Source: Flaccisagitta enflata
Taxonomy: Eukaryota > Chaetognatha > Sagittoidea > Aphragmophora
NCBI GenBank assembly: GCA_965153355.1
Contig: OZ231126.1
Span: 1,488,001 to 1,552,000 of the forward strand
Length of the DNA: 64,000 nucleotides
Direction: 5' to 3'
Made by a program: the position numbers and the translations under genes. The notes below the pieces were generated by a model. The model did not search any database and had not been told where the DNA came from. It saw nothing but the letters and a program-made list of their open reading frames with translations. Positions 11,255-22,915 of this stretch are shown here, in pieces (position 1 is the stretch's first letter; each line of letters begins with the position of its first letter).

Positions 11255-11444
11255 TGGCAAAAAGTGCCGAAGGTACGACATCGGCGTCGGCATCGGCATC
11301 CGCATTGGCGCCTGGATTGACTGAAAGTACGGCCAGCGTCAGCAGCAGCACGCTATCGATCCGGCCAGAAGACGCAGGAAGAAGCAATTCCGTCACAGTC
11401 AATATGGCAACCATCGGAATACCCAAAAGTAGCTGTCAGAGGCG
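11255..11444 (+). CDS. Ser/Ala-rich exon of unrecognised gene
   Basis: Acceptor TTGTTTTATTAACAG; donor GGCG|GTGAGG. The carried G from the previous exon plus TG makes Val, then the frame reads AKSAEGTTSASASASALAPG, later LSIRPEDAGRSNSVTVNMAT and IPKSSCQR, leaving two bases (CG). Read through the donor without splicing, the frame stops almost at once (TGA at 11446-11448). The join to 16019 keeps it open. An alternative end of the protein at 11448 is possible; the GA run would then be 3' UTR. Confidence 0.65.
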
Positions 11445-11451
11445 GTGAGGG

Positions 11452-11731
<280 letters not shown>

Positions 11732-12517
11732 TTTTCACAGACTTTATAGCGATTCTGCGATGTCAGCACTCTTAACCTAATTTGCATAATGCAGTTATAA
11801 AGAAATTTCTCAAGCATATAGAAAAAAATAGAATTTGGAGCCAACTATGATTTGAATAATCAATTTTTGTGGTCAAATATAATGCCATTATTAATCATTG
11901 AGCAATCTTGCACGTAACATAGTAATTACAAAAAAATTTAACGCTGATTGGATCTGAGTTGATAGAATTGATCTTTGATATTCAATATTTAAAAAGAGCC
12001 CGCTTCGTAGAGATTTTCCTTTTTGCAATAAGTTAACAACGGCCGAAAGCTCGGCAGTAGTCCCTCTGCTGCAAATTTGGCGATTTGATCGCTGTTTCTG
12101 GCGAATTATGGGACCTACAGGCGATAAGAATTTCTCATCTAGCTCCTAGCGAATTATCTAGCGATTTTTTTCGAAGCCCCTAGCAAATCCAGCAAATTTT
12201 AGTGAATTTTAGCGAATTTCAGCTAATTCTCTCCAATTTGGCTGTATATTTATCCAATTTTAGGCTTTCTCCTATTTTGTATGGGAAAATTGCTGATTCC
12301 CGATGAGAAATAGGAATCAGCATTCACTTATCCCACTGGGCAACTCGAGACCTATTGTTTTTTTTTCTCCCAACTATCATGCTCTCTACTCAGGGTCCTC
12401 TAGAAGCCTTTACACCCTATACAAATTATAGGGGCCTGGGCCTCAGGGGGACCTGGAGGGCCCCCTCAATTGTCATAGAAATGAAGAGGAAAGAAAAGGG
12501 AAAAAGAAGAGGGAACT
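11732..12517 (+). other. Intron sequence with TAGCGAATT-rich stretch
   Basis: No exon. 12050-12250 carries repeated (C)TAGCGAATT and AGCAAATTTTAG words; a related stretch lies at 14540-14640, both near a CTCGGCAGTAGTCC or CCCGAGTTAGCA motif. This looks like a decayed dispersed repeat. Confidence 0.5.
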
Positions 12518-13163
12518 AGTCATCCAAGGATCGCACATGGTCAGCGGTACCCGATGCCCTGCTTGGAGTGATTAACTGAAGAAGTGGAGTGAGAGCAGGG
12601 CAGGGCAGAGCAGGGCAGCGGCCCCAAAGGGCCAATGTCCTGTAGGACACAGGGGTGAAGTTCCATACCTCCTGAAATGGCATATTTGGGGTAATTTTCT
12701 GTGATATTCATTGGGAATTTTGTGTTTTTTTTAATTTTCTGTCAATTTGCCATGTTATTCAATGAGAATTTGAGGTCTGAGAGGTTGGATTTAGGGCCCA
12801 AAAGGCTGGATTTGAGGCCTGAGAGGCTGGATTTGAGGCCCAAGAGGCTGGATTTGAGGCCCAAGAGGCTGGATTTGAGGCCTGAGAGGCTGGATTTGAG
12901 GCCTGAGAGGCTGGATTTGAGGCCTGAGAGGCTAGATTTGATGCCTGAGAGGCTGGATTTGAGGCCTGAGAGGCTAGATTTGATGCCTGAGAGGCTGGAT
13001 TTGAGGCTTGAGAGGCCAGATTTGAGGCCTGAGAGGCTGGATTTGAGGCCTGAGAGGCTTGAGAAGCTTCGGAGGGGGGGGGACGTAATGTCAGACGGAC
13101 GTAACGGTTCACCCCTGTGTCCTACAGGACATCGGCCCTTTGGGCCGCTGCCCAAAAAGGGGA
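12518..13163 (+). repeat. GGCCCC-family element 1 with 21-bp core
   Basis: Left: ATGGTCAGCGGTACCCGATG, then GCAGGGCAGCGGCCCCAAAG and TGTCCTGTAGGACACAGG. Core 12765-13065: about 14 units of GAGGCTGGATTTGAGGCCTG. Right: the inverted end CCTGTGTCCTACAGGACATC, GGCCCTTTGGGCCGCTGCCC, then AAAAAGGGG. The core unit is a multiple of three, so several frames stay open; these are not genes. Confidence 0.85.
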
Positions 13164-13312
13164 AAAAAGGAAAAAAGAAAATGGAAAAAAAAGAAAAAAA
13201 AAGAAAAAAAAAGAAAGAAAAGAAAGAAAAGAAAGAAAAGAAAGAAAAGAAAGAAAAGAAGAAAAAAAAGAAAGAAAAGAAAAAAGAAAAGAAAAAAAGG
13301 AAGAGTCTAGGG
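13164..13312. repeat. (GAAAA)n purine tract
   Basis: A-rich GAAA/GAAAAA repeats directly after the AAAAAGGGG end of the preceding element, possibly an expanded tail. Confidence 0.85.
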
Positions 13313-13376
13313 CTTAATAAGAACTAAAGCTCCTGAGAGAATAATGAGCAATACCAAGCCCTTAGCTTATAATTTT

Positions 13377-13577
13377 AGTCGCGTGCACGCGAATCAATAA
13401 CCCGCTTTGTCCGTCCGTCCGTCGTTCCATTGGTAGGTCGGTCTACATTTTACTTTTTTTATGATTTTATTTCTTTGACCTCACTGCTCCTGCCTAAATG
13501 GTCTGGTGACCTCAAATATGGCCCCTGCCTGCCTACCCGCACGCGACTTTGGTAGCCGTGTATCCGGCCTTGTTTTT
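13377..13577 (+). repeat. TAGTCGCG-family dispersed repeat, full copy
   Basis: Starts TAGTCGCGTGCACGCG, then CCCGCTTTGTCCGTCCGTCC, CCTCACTGCTCCTGCC and GCCCCTGCCTGCC, and ends CGTGTATCCGGCCTTG followed by a T run. Confidence 0.88.
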
Positions 13578-14042
13578 TTCTATTTTTGTTACAGAGCTTA
13601 ATTCAACACTTGTTTGGATTTTCTTCTCCAGATTGAATGTATAGAGACTGAAAAGTAAACAATGAAAAACTGTATATCAATAATGTGCCCTTATTCGTGT
13701 TGGCGGTCACGTCGAGAGTAGGGGGGGGGGCGGATTATTTGATTGTATAGGGGCACAAAATTCCTCTTCAGGCCCCTGTCTCTACTGAATCGAAAATGTA
13801 ATACTGCTCGAGGCTGCTGGCTGCGCTGCCTGATGTCAGCACATTAGAAAAAAAAAAAAAAAAAAAAAAAAAACTAAAGAAGAATAAAAGAAGAAAGACA
13901 GAAGAAAGAAGAAGAAATACTGAATTGTATCATACGCGTTGTATGTCCTCTTTTGCTTATGTTTAGTGATATTGTGCAAACAGACTGTTTGCATTACTTG
14001 TGCTCTATCTATTAGCCCAGAACGCTTTCCCTTATTCCATTC

Positions 14043-14155
14043 TCAGTTGCAGACACGCATTTATAAGAGGCTTTGTCCGTCCGTCCGTCTGTCCGTCCGT
14101 TAGCCCGTTGGTCCATTGCTCCGTGGGTAATGGCGCAAATAGCGCCATTCTTCCC
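14043..14155 (+). repeat. TAGTCGCG-family partial copy, second subtype
   Basis: GTTGCAGACACGCATTTATA, AGAGGCTTTGTCCGTCC and a GTCC run match the subtype at 9697 and 56470. The right half is missing. Confidence 0.65.
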
Positions 14156-14289
14156 GGCATGATGCAACAAATCTATCAAAAAATGTGTGATCATGTGCCG
14201 GCTTGCAGACAAGGGACTGCTTTGACAACTTCACCTCAGCTTGATAACAATGAGGAGTGTCTTTTGTACACTGTGTCATATTATGTCTT

Positions 14290-14430
14290 TTTAGTCGCTT
14301 GCTCTTGACTCTACAACCCGCTCTGGCCGTCTGTCTGTTGGTTGGTCACGCTTAGGTCACGCTTAGCTTTTTTGTCGCCGCCCCTGCCCACCCGTAGGCG
14401 ACTAAGGTAGCCGTGTATCCGGATAAATAA
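14290..14430 (+). repeat. TAGTCGCG-family short copy
   Basis: TTTTAGTCGCTTGCTC, CTACAACCCGCTCTGG, a short GTCTGTTGGTTGGTC core and GCCGTGTATCCGG. The core is reduced compared with other copies. Confidence 0.75.
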
Positions 14431-14744
14431 TTATTCAAATGAATGTTTTGAAGCCTATCCAGTAGCAGTTTACTTGTTCAAAAGCATTTTTCTCTTGTTT
14501 TATGGGTCGTTTTCTCTACTGATGGTTATCAGGTAAGCCAAGCAAAATCTAGCGAATTTTTAGCTAATTTGGAAAAAAATCTAGCGAATTCTAGCGATTT
14601 TTTAGGGGCTAACAAGCGAATTTCGAAAAGCCCGAGTTAGCACCATAGAGTAGTCCCTTACTCCTTAATCCTTATAGAGTGAATGGCGAATTGACGATGG
14701 CGGTACCAAAGATCGTAGGCAAAGCCAGGTAATTACTAACGGCT

Positions 14745-15533
14745 ACGCGCTGGGGGGGGGGGGGGGGGGTCGGTATCAACCCACTTTGGAAGAGCCACTT
14801 GGACATATGGCTGAAGTTTGCACAATAACATTATATAAACGCATGTAAAAGTCGTGCCACACCCCTTTTTGGGCAGCGGCCCCGAAGGGGCCGATGACCT
14901 ATGCTTTCACACATGGGGAAATTTCTCCTTCTCCTTCTCCTCCAGTGTACCCCCCCCCCCTGGCTTGAAACCCAGTCTTGAGGCTCAAATTCCAGTCTTG
15001 AGGCTCAAACCTCAGTCTCAAAGCTACAATCCCAGTCTTGAGGCTCACATCCCAATCTAGAGGCTAAAATCCCAATCTCAAGGCTCAAATCCCAGTCTCA
15101 AGGCTCAAATCCCAGTATCCAGGCTCAGATCCTAGTCTCGAGGCTCAAATCCCAGTCTCAAAGCTCAAATCTTAGCCTTCAGGCTTAAATCCTAGCCCCA
15201 TGGCTCACATCCCAGCTGCAATAAAAACAGCATAGGTCATTGGCCCCTTTGGGGCCGCTGCCCCTCTAACTACCTCACACCCACATGAACTCACATAGGG
15301 GCAACGGGTACCGCTGGCCATCTAACGCTTTTGCGACTATTTACATTGTAATGATTAGGGAGAAGGAAGGGGAAGCACCTATACTTTACTATGGGAAAGG
15401 TAGGGTTGGTACGGCTGTAAATGATTAAGTCTCATGAACTTTAGTAAATTTGTAATTGCGCATGGCCTGGTCATATGTTCGATGGGCATTTCCGAACTTG
15501 GTTGATACCGACCCCCCCCCCCCCACTGCGCGC
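14745..15533. mobile_element. About 790-bp inverted-repeat element carrying a nested GGCCCC-family copy
   Basis: Left CGCGCTGGGGG..GGTCGGTATCAACC is matched by the right GGTTGATACCGACCCC..CACTGCGCGC, and similarity continues inward for about 75 bp (GGACATATGG with CATATGTTCG). The poly-G/poly-C runs are 14 to 18 long. The GGCCCC-family copy at 14862-15342 lies inside. No transposase. Confidence 0.7.
14862..15342 (-). repeat. GGCCCC-family element 2, GCATAGGTCAT subtype
   Basis: Left CCCCTTTTTGGGCAGCGGCC, then CCGATGACCTATGC. The core is about 12 units near 21 bp (TCTTGAGGCTCAAATCCCAG). Right: the inverted GCATAGGTCATTGGCCCC and GGGGCCGCTGCCCC, then GGGGCAACGGGTACCGCTGG and AACGCTTTTGCGACTATTT. 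The full orientation matches elements 5 and 9 reversed. Confidence 0.82.
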
Positions 15534-15729
15534 TTGTTCGACGTAAAATATTAATGGAATTTGTCAACTAGGTCTTCACTCGTCAGTGTGTTGTGAGGGA
15601 CCCTGACTGAGGGTATTATTAGTTTTGCCTCATAAAGCCCGAATGGAGCGCAGTGAACATGGGACAATGGCTCTCGATAAGATCCAACAGAATTCAGCCA
15701 CTAAATCGTTTGTTTAAATGTGTGTTTTT

Positions 15730-15805
15730 TTTAATTGCGTGCACGCGAATTTACACGTTGGTCTGTTGATCCGTTGCTCGGGTCCGTCGGTCCGAAATAT
15801 TATCA
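15730..15805 (+). repeat. TAGTCGCG-family 5' fragment
   Basis: TAATTGCGTGCACGCGAATT followed by GGTCTGTTGATCCGTTGCTC and GTCCGTCGGTCCG; truncated on the right. Confidence 0.6.
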
Positions 15806-15910
15806 AATCATGTGACTTTTAGTCATTTGATAATGAACTGTGAATATGATTTTGTTTTCATGTAAATAGCAATAATCATATAATCATTGTTATGTAATTA
15901 TGTAACTTTG

Positions 15911-16040
15911 TTTTTGTTTGATTTTTCTTTCAGAAGTGAACATGGGACTCGATCGTCATTACATGAGTGTGGTTTATTTACTTTGTTTGTTTATTTGTTT
16001 GTTTGATTTTTCTTGCAGAAGTGAACATGGGACTCGATCG
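15911..16040 (+). repeat. Tandem duplication of an acceptor and exon start
   Basis: TTTGATTTTTCTTTCAG plus AAGTGAACATGGGACTCGAT occurs at 15911-15955 and, with TCTTGCAG, at 15996-16040. The first copy runs into unrelated sequence after GATCG. The second continues into the exon at 16019. Confidence 0.85.
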
Positions 16041-16106
16041 ACTTCGTCTCGTAAGTCTGTGCATTTTAATGATCACACAAATTGCGGCCGAAAAAACGAC
16101 GAAGAG
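16019..16106 (+). CDS. Exon of unrecognised gene, phase 2 in, phase 0 out
   Basis: Acceptor GTTTGATTTTTCTTGCAG, donor GAAGAG|GTGAGA. With the two bases carried from the 11255 exon the first codon is CGA (Arg), and the frame reads SEHGTRSTSSRKSVHFNDHT, then NCGRKNDEE, ending exactly on a codon. An alternative reading starts at ATG 16027 and gives a signal-peptide-like MGLDRLRLVSLCILMITQIA. I prefer the first because phase and composition match the upstream exons, but the alternative would make this the first exon of a secreted protein. An internal GTAAGT (16051) could act as an earlier donor. Confidence 0.6.
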
Positions 16107-16311
16107 GTGAGAAAACACAGAATAATACTTAGTCTAAGAGACATGTGATATCGTAAATGTCACATGACAGCCAGACAGACAGATAGACAAATAGGACGGG
16201 CAGGTTCGAAACGGAACAAAGTTAAGATAAAGTTTTAAGACTCTTAGTAAAGACATTGAGGGAGTTGCGGATGATAAGCAGACTTTATCTAGCACAAAAA
16301 CCATTAATCAA

Positions 16312-16786
16312 TTCACTCATTCATCATTCATTCATTCATTCATTCATTCATTCATTCATTCATTCATACATACATTCATTCATTCATTCATTCATTCATT
16401 CATTGATTTATTCTCTCATTCATTCATTCATTTATTCATTCACTCACTCCTTTATTCATCAATTCATTCATTCATTCATTCATTCATTCATTCATTCATT
16501 CATTCATTCATTCATTCATTCATTCATTCATTCATTCATTCATTCATTCATTCATTCATTCATTCATTCATTCATTCATTCATTCATTCATTCATTCATT
16601 CATTCATTCATTCATTCATTCATTTATTCTCTCATTCATTCATTCATTCATTCATTCATTCATTCATTCATTCATCTTTTATTCTCAGGAGGTCCTCGCG
16701 TCTGACGGATTTCCTTTGGCATTTATTCATTCATTCATTCATTCATTCATTCATTCATTCATTCATTCATTCATTCATCTTTTATT
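16312..16786. repeat. (ATTC)n array with an embedded duplicated exon start
   Basis: Pure ATTC runs with CTC interruptions. A 51-bp segment containing TCTTTTATTCTCAG and GAGGTCCTCGCGTCTGACGG occurs at 16672-16722 and 16774-16824, so the array, an acceptor and the start of the next exon were duplicated together (period 102). Confidence 0.95.
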
Positions 16787-16791
16787 CTCAG

Positions 16792-16884
16792 GAGGTCCTC
16801 GCGTCTGACGGATTTCCTTTGGCATCCCGATCTTCGTCATCCTCAGGAGACGAATCTTGCTTCTTCATATCAACTAGAATTTGA
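16792..16884 (+). CDS. Candidate terminal exon A ending in a PDZ-ligand-like tail
   Basis: Acceptor ATCTTTTATTCTCAG. In phase 0 from the 16019 exon it reads EVLASDGFPLASRSSSSSGD, then ESCFFISTRI and TGA at 16882-16884. The last four residues, S-T-R-I, fit the class I PDZ-binding pattern (S/T-X-hydrophobic). Its 3' UTR would be the AAC array, with no AATAAA seen before 19054, so its transcript end is uncertain. On the minus strand the same DNA also reads as a short acidic frame followed by AATAAA; that alternative cannot be excluded. Confidence 0.5.
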   Translation, partial: EVLASDGFPLASRSSSSSGDESCFFISTRI

Positions 16885-17465
<581 letters not shown>

Positions 17466-18737
17466 CAACAACAAGAAAAACAACAAAAATATCAAAATGA
17501 CAACCAAAACAACATCTTCAACATCGATTCTTCCACCATTCGCTGATTACAAGAAATTAACAAGCCATGATGTAAATATCAAAACCTTAAATTTCATTTC
17601 CTCCTGCACAAAGGACAATGCAAACTTACTTTGGTAATAGTTGAGTAATTTTTTTCCCCCAACAATCAAGCCGGGAGCCTGTAGAGAGCTCTTATGTCTC
17701 GGCATCTTGTGTTTATGTTTACGCTGCACATAGATCCGTGAGCATATCACACCAAGACAAAACTATAAGGCAGTACCTAGGGATGATAGCTATGGTATAC
17801 AAATGTCCCCAAGTATGTTTAGATTACATCTATATAGGGTTTTGCTCCCGCCCTGATCCATCTAAGGACATTTTTTTGCTCAGGAAGTCATTAGGTTCAC
17901 TATTTTGAAGGCGCGAAAATTGACAAAAACTTTTTCATTTTAGTTTGGAAATTTGCAGGTTTTTTTTATAGGTCCTTCAAAACTGGGAGCAAGGTTACCA
18001 AATTATACACAAATCGTGTTAAATCCACCCTGAAGCTTTTCCAAAAAGTTTGTGTCTTCTCTTATATTCTTAGTATCATTTTTGAAGTCTAGAAAAGTAA
18101 CAAATGAAACAAAAAAAAAAAAAAAACAAACATTTTTTGCAACATTTAATTTTGAGCGAAGTAGTTAACTTCAAGGAGGAAAATGAGGCTTTGGATGAGC
18201 TAGGGCTAGTGCTGCCGTAATTTTTCTTGTCTTGAGGTGGTGTGCTCTCAGACCATAGTGCACTGGTTCGCTCTCGTTTCTTGTGCTTTTGTGAAGTAGA
18301 TTCTTTTCTTTTAAGATCATAAATAGGGACAATTGTGACAATTCTTATCAAGATTCACCGGATATGATGTACCTTGGCATTCATGCTTTCTTCGCTACAT
18401 GCTCGCTCCGTATGAGTATAAGTATAAGTATAAGTATAATTGTGGTTTTCTAGCTTGCTCAATTCAATTTGTTTTCAAAGAAAAAACATAATCCCAACGC
18501 ACTACGACAATATCCCTCACCGATCTTTTTGGTTCCATTACAGATCGGAACTATTCTATTTTTTGACTATCACATTTTGCTTTTTTTTTTCCTCTTGATT
18601 CCTTTTTCATCGGAAAATAGTTTGTTATAATCGATTACAGTAATAGTCCAAATTAGTTTTAATGATATCGAAATTAACTGCAAATTAAGTCAATTGTCAC
18701 GCATGCACATGGATTTGTCCATTGTTTTCTCTTGTAG
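17466..18737 (+). other. Intron or 3' UTR sequence, no firm exon
   Basis: Contains (GTATAA)n near 18415-18440. A minus-strand frame at 18076-18351 reads Lys/Ser-rich but has no start or convincing splice sites. The segment ends in the acceptor CATTGTTTTCTCTTGTAG (18737). Confidence 0.5.
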
Positions 18738-19001
18738 ACAAACGAATCTTCATTTGTAGTATTCAGTTCGAATGATTTCACAGATGATCTTTTATTTAAT
18801 TCAAATGATTTCACAGATGATCTTTTATTCAGTTCAGATGATTTCACAGATGATCTTTTATTCAGTTCAGATGATTTCACAGATGATTTTTCATACAATC
18901 CAGATTATTTCACAGATGATCCTCTATCCAGTTCATATGATTTCACAGATGATCTTTTTTTAAATTCAAATGCTGTCACTGAATCCCCAATTTCCGGCTG
19001 A
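18738..19001 (+). CDS. Terminal exon B with 11-residue coding repeat
   Basis: Acceptor TCCATTGTTTTCTCTTGTAG, then phase 0: TNESSFVVFSS, followed by six copies of an 11-residue unit of the type NDFTDDLLFSS, ending NAVTESPISG and TGA (18999-19001). It is exactly 88 codons including the stop. The DNA repeat is 33 bp, so expansion keeps frame. Phase 0 matches the exon ending at 16106, so it is an alternative to exon A. The repeat is acidic and aromatic (D, F, L, S), resembling acidic activation-type or disordered segments; no function is claimed. Poly(A) signals follow within 80 bp. Confidence 0.65.
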   Translation, partial: TNESSFVVFSSNDFTDDLLFNSNDFTDDLLFSSDDFTDDLLFSSDDFTDDFSYNPDYFTDDPLSSSYDFTDDLFLNSNAVTESPISG

Positions 19002-19053
19002 TGATCTTTTTTTTTTTTTTTTTGTGATACAGCACCGTCTTTAAGCTATTGTA

Positions 19054-19079
19054 AATAAAACATATTTGAAGGAAATAAA
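19054..19079 (+). terminator. Two AATAAA poly(A) signals
   Basis: AATAAA at 19054-19059 and again at 19074-19079, 53 and 73 bp after the stop of terminal exon B. This is the best supported 3' end in the window. Confidence 0.65.
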
Positions 19080-19515
19080 ATTTCTGGGTAAATGCCTTTA
19101 ACAAGAGGGTTTTTGGCTTCATAAAACCTTTTTTCTTTTTTCGAAGGGGGGGGAGAAGCTAAGTCCAAAGTACACTACCACGAGCAAAATTCTTCGTTCA
19201 CCTATTATCCATCTAGAGGAGCTAGATAGACAGAAATGGTGAGATTCGAAAAATAGATTTCTGGCACCACCGCTGAAATAGGCGTAATTGCTCCCAACCC
19301 TCCACTGGTTCCACTGCCGCTGATATCACCGCCGCTGATGCCAGCTCTACTGATGCGTCATAGACTCATAGTGTCACTATGCCGTTGCTGATGCCAACTT
19401 CGCCGCCCCCTCTTCCGGTAATACCGCCGCTGAAGCTAGCTCCGCTGATGCCACCGTTGCCTCTGCTGATACCACCTTAGCTTCGCCGCTAACTGAGTTG
19501 ATGCCACTTCTTCTG
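19080..19515. other. Intergenic, no gene seen
   Basis: From 19260 on there are diverged GCCGCTGATGCCA-type repeats (CCGCTGATRCCAxC), which grade into the CCA-rich array. The Ala/Ser/Glu-rich minus-strand frame here follows from that repeat. Confidence 0.5.
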
Positions 19516-19790
19516 AGACCACCGCCACCACAACCACCACCACCTCTGCCAACATCGCCACCACCACCGCCACCACCACTGCCACCAACTCCGCAGCCCC
19601 CACCACTGCCACCACAACCACCACCACCTCTGCCAACATCGCCACCACCACCGCCACCACCACTGCCACCAACTCCGCAGCCCCCACCACTGCCACCACA
19701 ACCACCACCACCTCTGCCAACATCGCCAGCACCACCGCCGCCCCCACCACTGCCACCACCTTTGCTACCGCCACTACCACCGCCTCTTCT
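19516..19790. repeat. 84-bp CCA-rich minisatellite
   Basis: Units containing CTCTGCCAACATCGCCACCA and CAACTCCGCAGCCCCCACCA recur at spacing 84 (starts near 19549, 19633, 19717). The Gly/Cys, Pro and Trp frames reflect this. Confidence 0.9.
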
Positions 19791-19949
19791 GTCGTCTTCC
19801 AAACAGCCACGACGGATAACGTTGACGGTGTTGACAGGCATTTATTTTGCCAAATACGCCAAAAAGAGGAAAATTGCTTCCAAGTCACAAAATCGGAAAC
19901 TTCTTTTCTCATCAGGAAATTCGTGTGACACCTATCATAACTCATCATC

Positions 19950-20442
<493 letters not shown>

Positions 20443-20550
20443 CTGTTCCACCTAATCCCCTCTTATCATCGCCGTTGGTGACAATTTATCTGCTCTATTG
20501 AATCCCATCCAATTTAATATCACGTTATGAGCCTCATCAGCATTCAGGTT

Positions 20551-20632
20551 TGTCATCGTCGTCGTCGTCGTCGTCGAAGTCGTCGTCGTCGTCTTCGTCG
20601 TCGTCATCGTCGTCGTCATCATCGTCCTCCCC
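20551..20632. repeat. (CGT)n trinucleotide array
   Basis: CGTCGT repeats with GAAGTCGTC and CATCGTC interruptions, a GC-rich counterpart of the ATC array 100 bp upstream. Confidence 0.93.
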
Positions 20633-20718
20633 TTTGCCCTGAGCCACGCGCCTTCCTTTGTTATTGTTATCCGCGCGAATTGATTCTCTATGAGGCGTGC
20701 AATTTATGAGGCGTATCA

Positions 20719-21405
20719 AACCTTTCCTCCCTTTCTTCTTTTCCTCTTCCTTCTTCTCCTCTTCCTTCTCCTTCTCCCCTGCTTCCTCCTGCTTCTTCTC
20801 CCTCTCCTTCTCCTCCTGCTTTTACTACCGTTCCTCCTCCTGTTTTTTTTCCTGCTTCTACTTCCTCTTTTTCGTTTCTTTGTGAGCAGCGACAGAAAAG
20901 TCTTATTTTTTTTTCATTTTGAAATTCATCCTGTTCTACCTTCTAGATCTGTCTCTCCCCTGCCTCGATCCGTAAACAAAAAGCTCTCTCTTCCTTTCTA
21001 GTTACAATCCCACTACAAGGGGACCCCTACCCCCTTTTCTCAATGCGTTTGCCATTTCCATGTCTCCACTGCTCATTCTAGGCTTTTATATATTTTTTCA
21101 AGAACATCATTTTTTGAGGCCTTTAAAACAAGATAGATAAACCAGATGTTCGACCACTTCACATGCTCTATTCCTCCCTCTTTTTCTCTTCCACGTTCAC
21201 AATCTACTAACTTTAAGTATTCATTTCCCTTCTCCACCATACACAACGGAGCAGATTCCCCCTATCCATTTCTTCTCACTCTGTCCCGCTTTTCCTCATC
21301 TTCACCCTCAAGGGCCCTCCCTTCCTTCCTCCTTTCCTCCCTCCTTTCCTTCCTCCTTTCTGCTTCTCTCAATAATCCTCGGGCAAGATAATTTCCGCAA
21401 TATAC

Positions 21406-21474
<69 letters not shown>
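20719..21474. repeat. Pyrimidine-rich stretch and (TC)n
   Basis: Irregular CTTCCTCC sequence to 20880, plain pyrimidine-rich DNA to 21411 without a supported exon, then a pure TC run 21412-21474. Confidence 0.75.
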
Positions 21475-21476
<2 letters not shown>

Positions 21477-21554
21477 AACCCATTAACATGGATAATCTGT
21501 GCCGCTTGACGGCCTTATGATGGTTGAGGGTGTTAACACCATTTACACCAACGA

Positions 21555-21612
21555 TGACGGTCAGCGATGGTGATGATGATGGTGATGATGATGATGATGA
21601 TGATGAGGATGG

Positions 21613-21668
<56 letters not shown>

Positions 21669-21687
21669 TGTGTGATGTGTGTGTGTG

Positions 21688-21747
<60 letters not shown>

Positions 21748-21846
21748 TGATGGTGATAATAATGGTAATAGTGATGGTGTAGGTGCTGATGTTGATGATA
21801 ACGTGTGTGTGTGTGTGTGTTGATGTGTGATGATGATTATGATGTA

Positions 21847-21890
<44 letters not shown>

Positions 21891-22165
21891 TGACGATGTG
21901 ATGATGTGTGTGTGTGTGTGATGTGATGATGTGATGATGATGATGTGATAGTAATGGTAATGGTGATGGTGAAGGTGCTGATGTTGATGTTGATGATAAC
22001 GATGATGATGACGATGATGGTGATGGTGATGGTGATGATGTTGATGTTGATGATAACGATGATGATGATGAGGATGGTAGATGATGTGATGATGTGTGTG
22101 TGTGTGTGATGATGATGTGTGATGTGTTGTGATGTGTGTGTGATGATGTGTGATGTGTGTGTGTG

Positions 22166-22197
<32 letters not shown>

Positions 22198-22258
22198 GTG
22201 ATAGTAATGGTAATGGTGATGGTGAAGGTGCTGATGTTGATGATAACGATGATGATGG
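21555..22258. repeat. Compound GAT / GT array
   Basis: GAT runs (21562-21668), GT runs (21663-21747, 21850-21888) and mixed GTGATG words. It includes a 127-bp block (21945-22071) that is identical to 27698-27824, and shorter versions near 21752 and 22198. Confidence 0.93.
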
Positions 22259-22261
22259 GTA

Positions 22262-22420
22262 GGTCGTGTTACTTAGAATCTGAGTGGCAAGAATTTTGAA
22301 ATTCTCATCATTTAGATTCTTAGTGATGAGAATTATATTCTCATAACTTAGATTGTCTATCTTTCTATCTTTTTCTCATTACTCAGAATCTAAGTTATGA
22401 GAATTTTTCCTCATCATTTC
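22262..22420. repeat. TCTAAGTTATGAGAA motif cluster
   Basis: Repeated, partly inverted words of the type CTCATAACTTAGATT and AATCTAAGTTATGAGAA. A related cluster in reverse orientation lies at 27366-27530. Both abut a GAT array. Confidence 0.75.
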
Positions 22421-22452
22421 ATTCATTCTTTTTTTACCTGTTTGTCTGTCTG

Positions 22453-22671
<219 letters not shown>

Positions 22672-22689
22672 GCGCGCTCCCCCCAGGCC

Positions 22690-22882
22690 CTCAGGCTCGA
22701 AATTTCGCCCGTTCCGTTCGTGAAATCTACCCTCTCAGGCCTGAAATCTGCTCCCTGGTTCTACCCTCTCAGGACATCGTCCCCTTCGGGGCCGCTGCCC
22801 TGCTTCCCCTCACTCCAAATCACAATCAGGCAAAGCAGGGCAACGGGTATCGCTGACCACATATTGCCCTTGGGCGACCTGT
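22690..22882 (-). repeat. GGCCCC-family element 3, truncated
   Basis: A few core units (CTCTCAGGCCTGAAATCTG), then AGGACATCGTCCCCTTCGGG, GCCGCTGCCCTGCTTCCCCT, GGGCAACGGGTATCGCTGAC and CCCTTGGGCGACCTG. Only one terminal half is present; the other side is replaced by TC repeats. Confidence 0.75.
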
Positions 22883-22884
22883 TC

Positions 22885-22915
<31 letters not shown>

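Noticed and set aside
15918-16148. Signal-peptide-like readings starting at MGLDR in both duplicated copies
   Set aside because: The internal-exon frame fits neighbouring phases better. Kept only as an alternative in the exon entry.
18076-18351. Minus-strand Lys/Ser-rich 91-codon frame
   Set aside because: Some protein-like stretches, but no ATG, no convincing acceptor, and it ends in a T-run-derived Phe stretch. Left unassigned.
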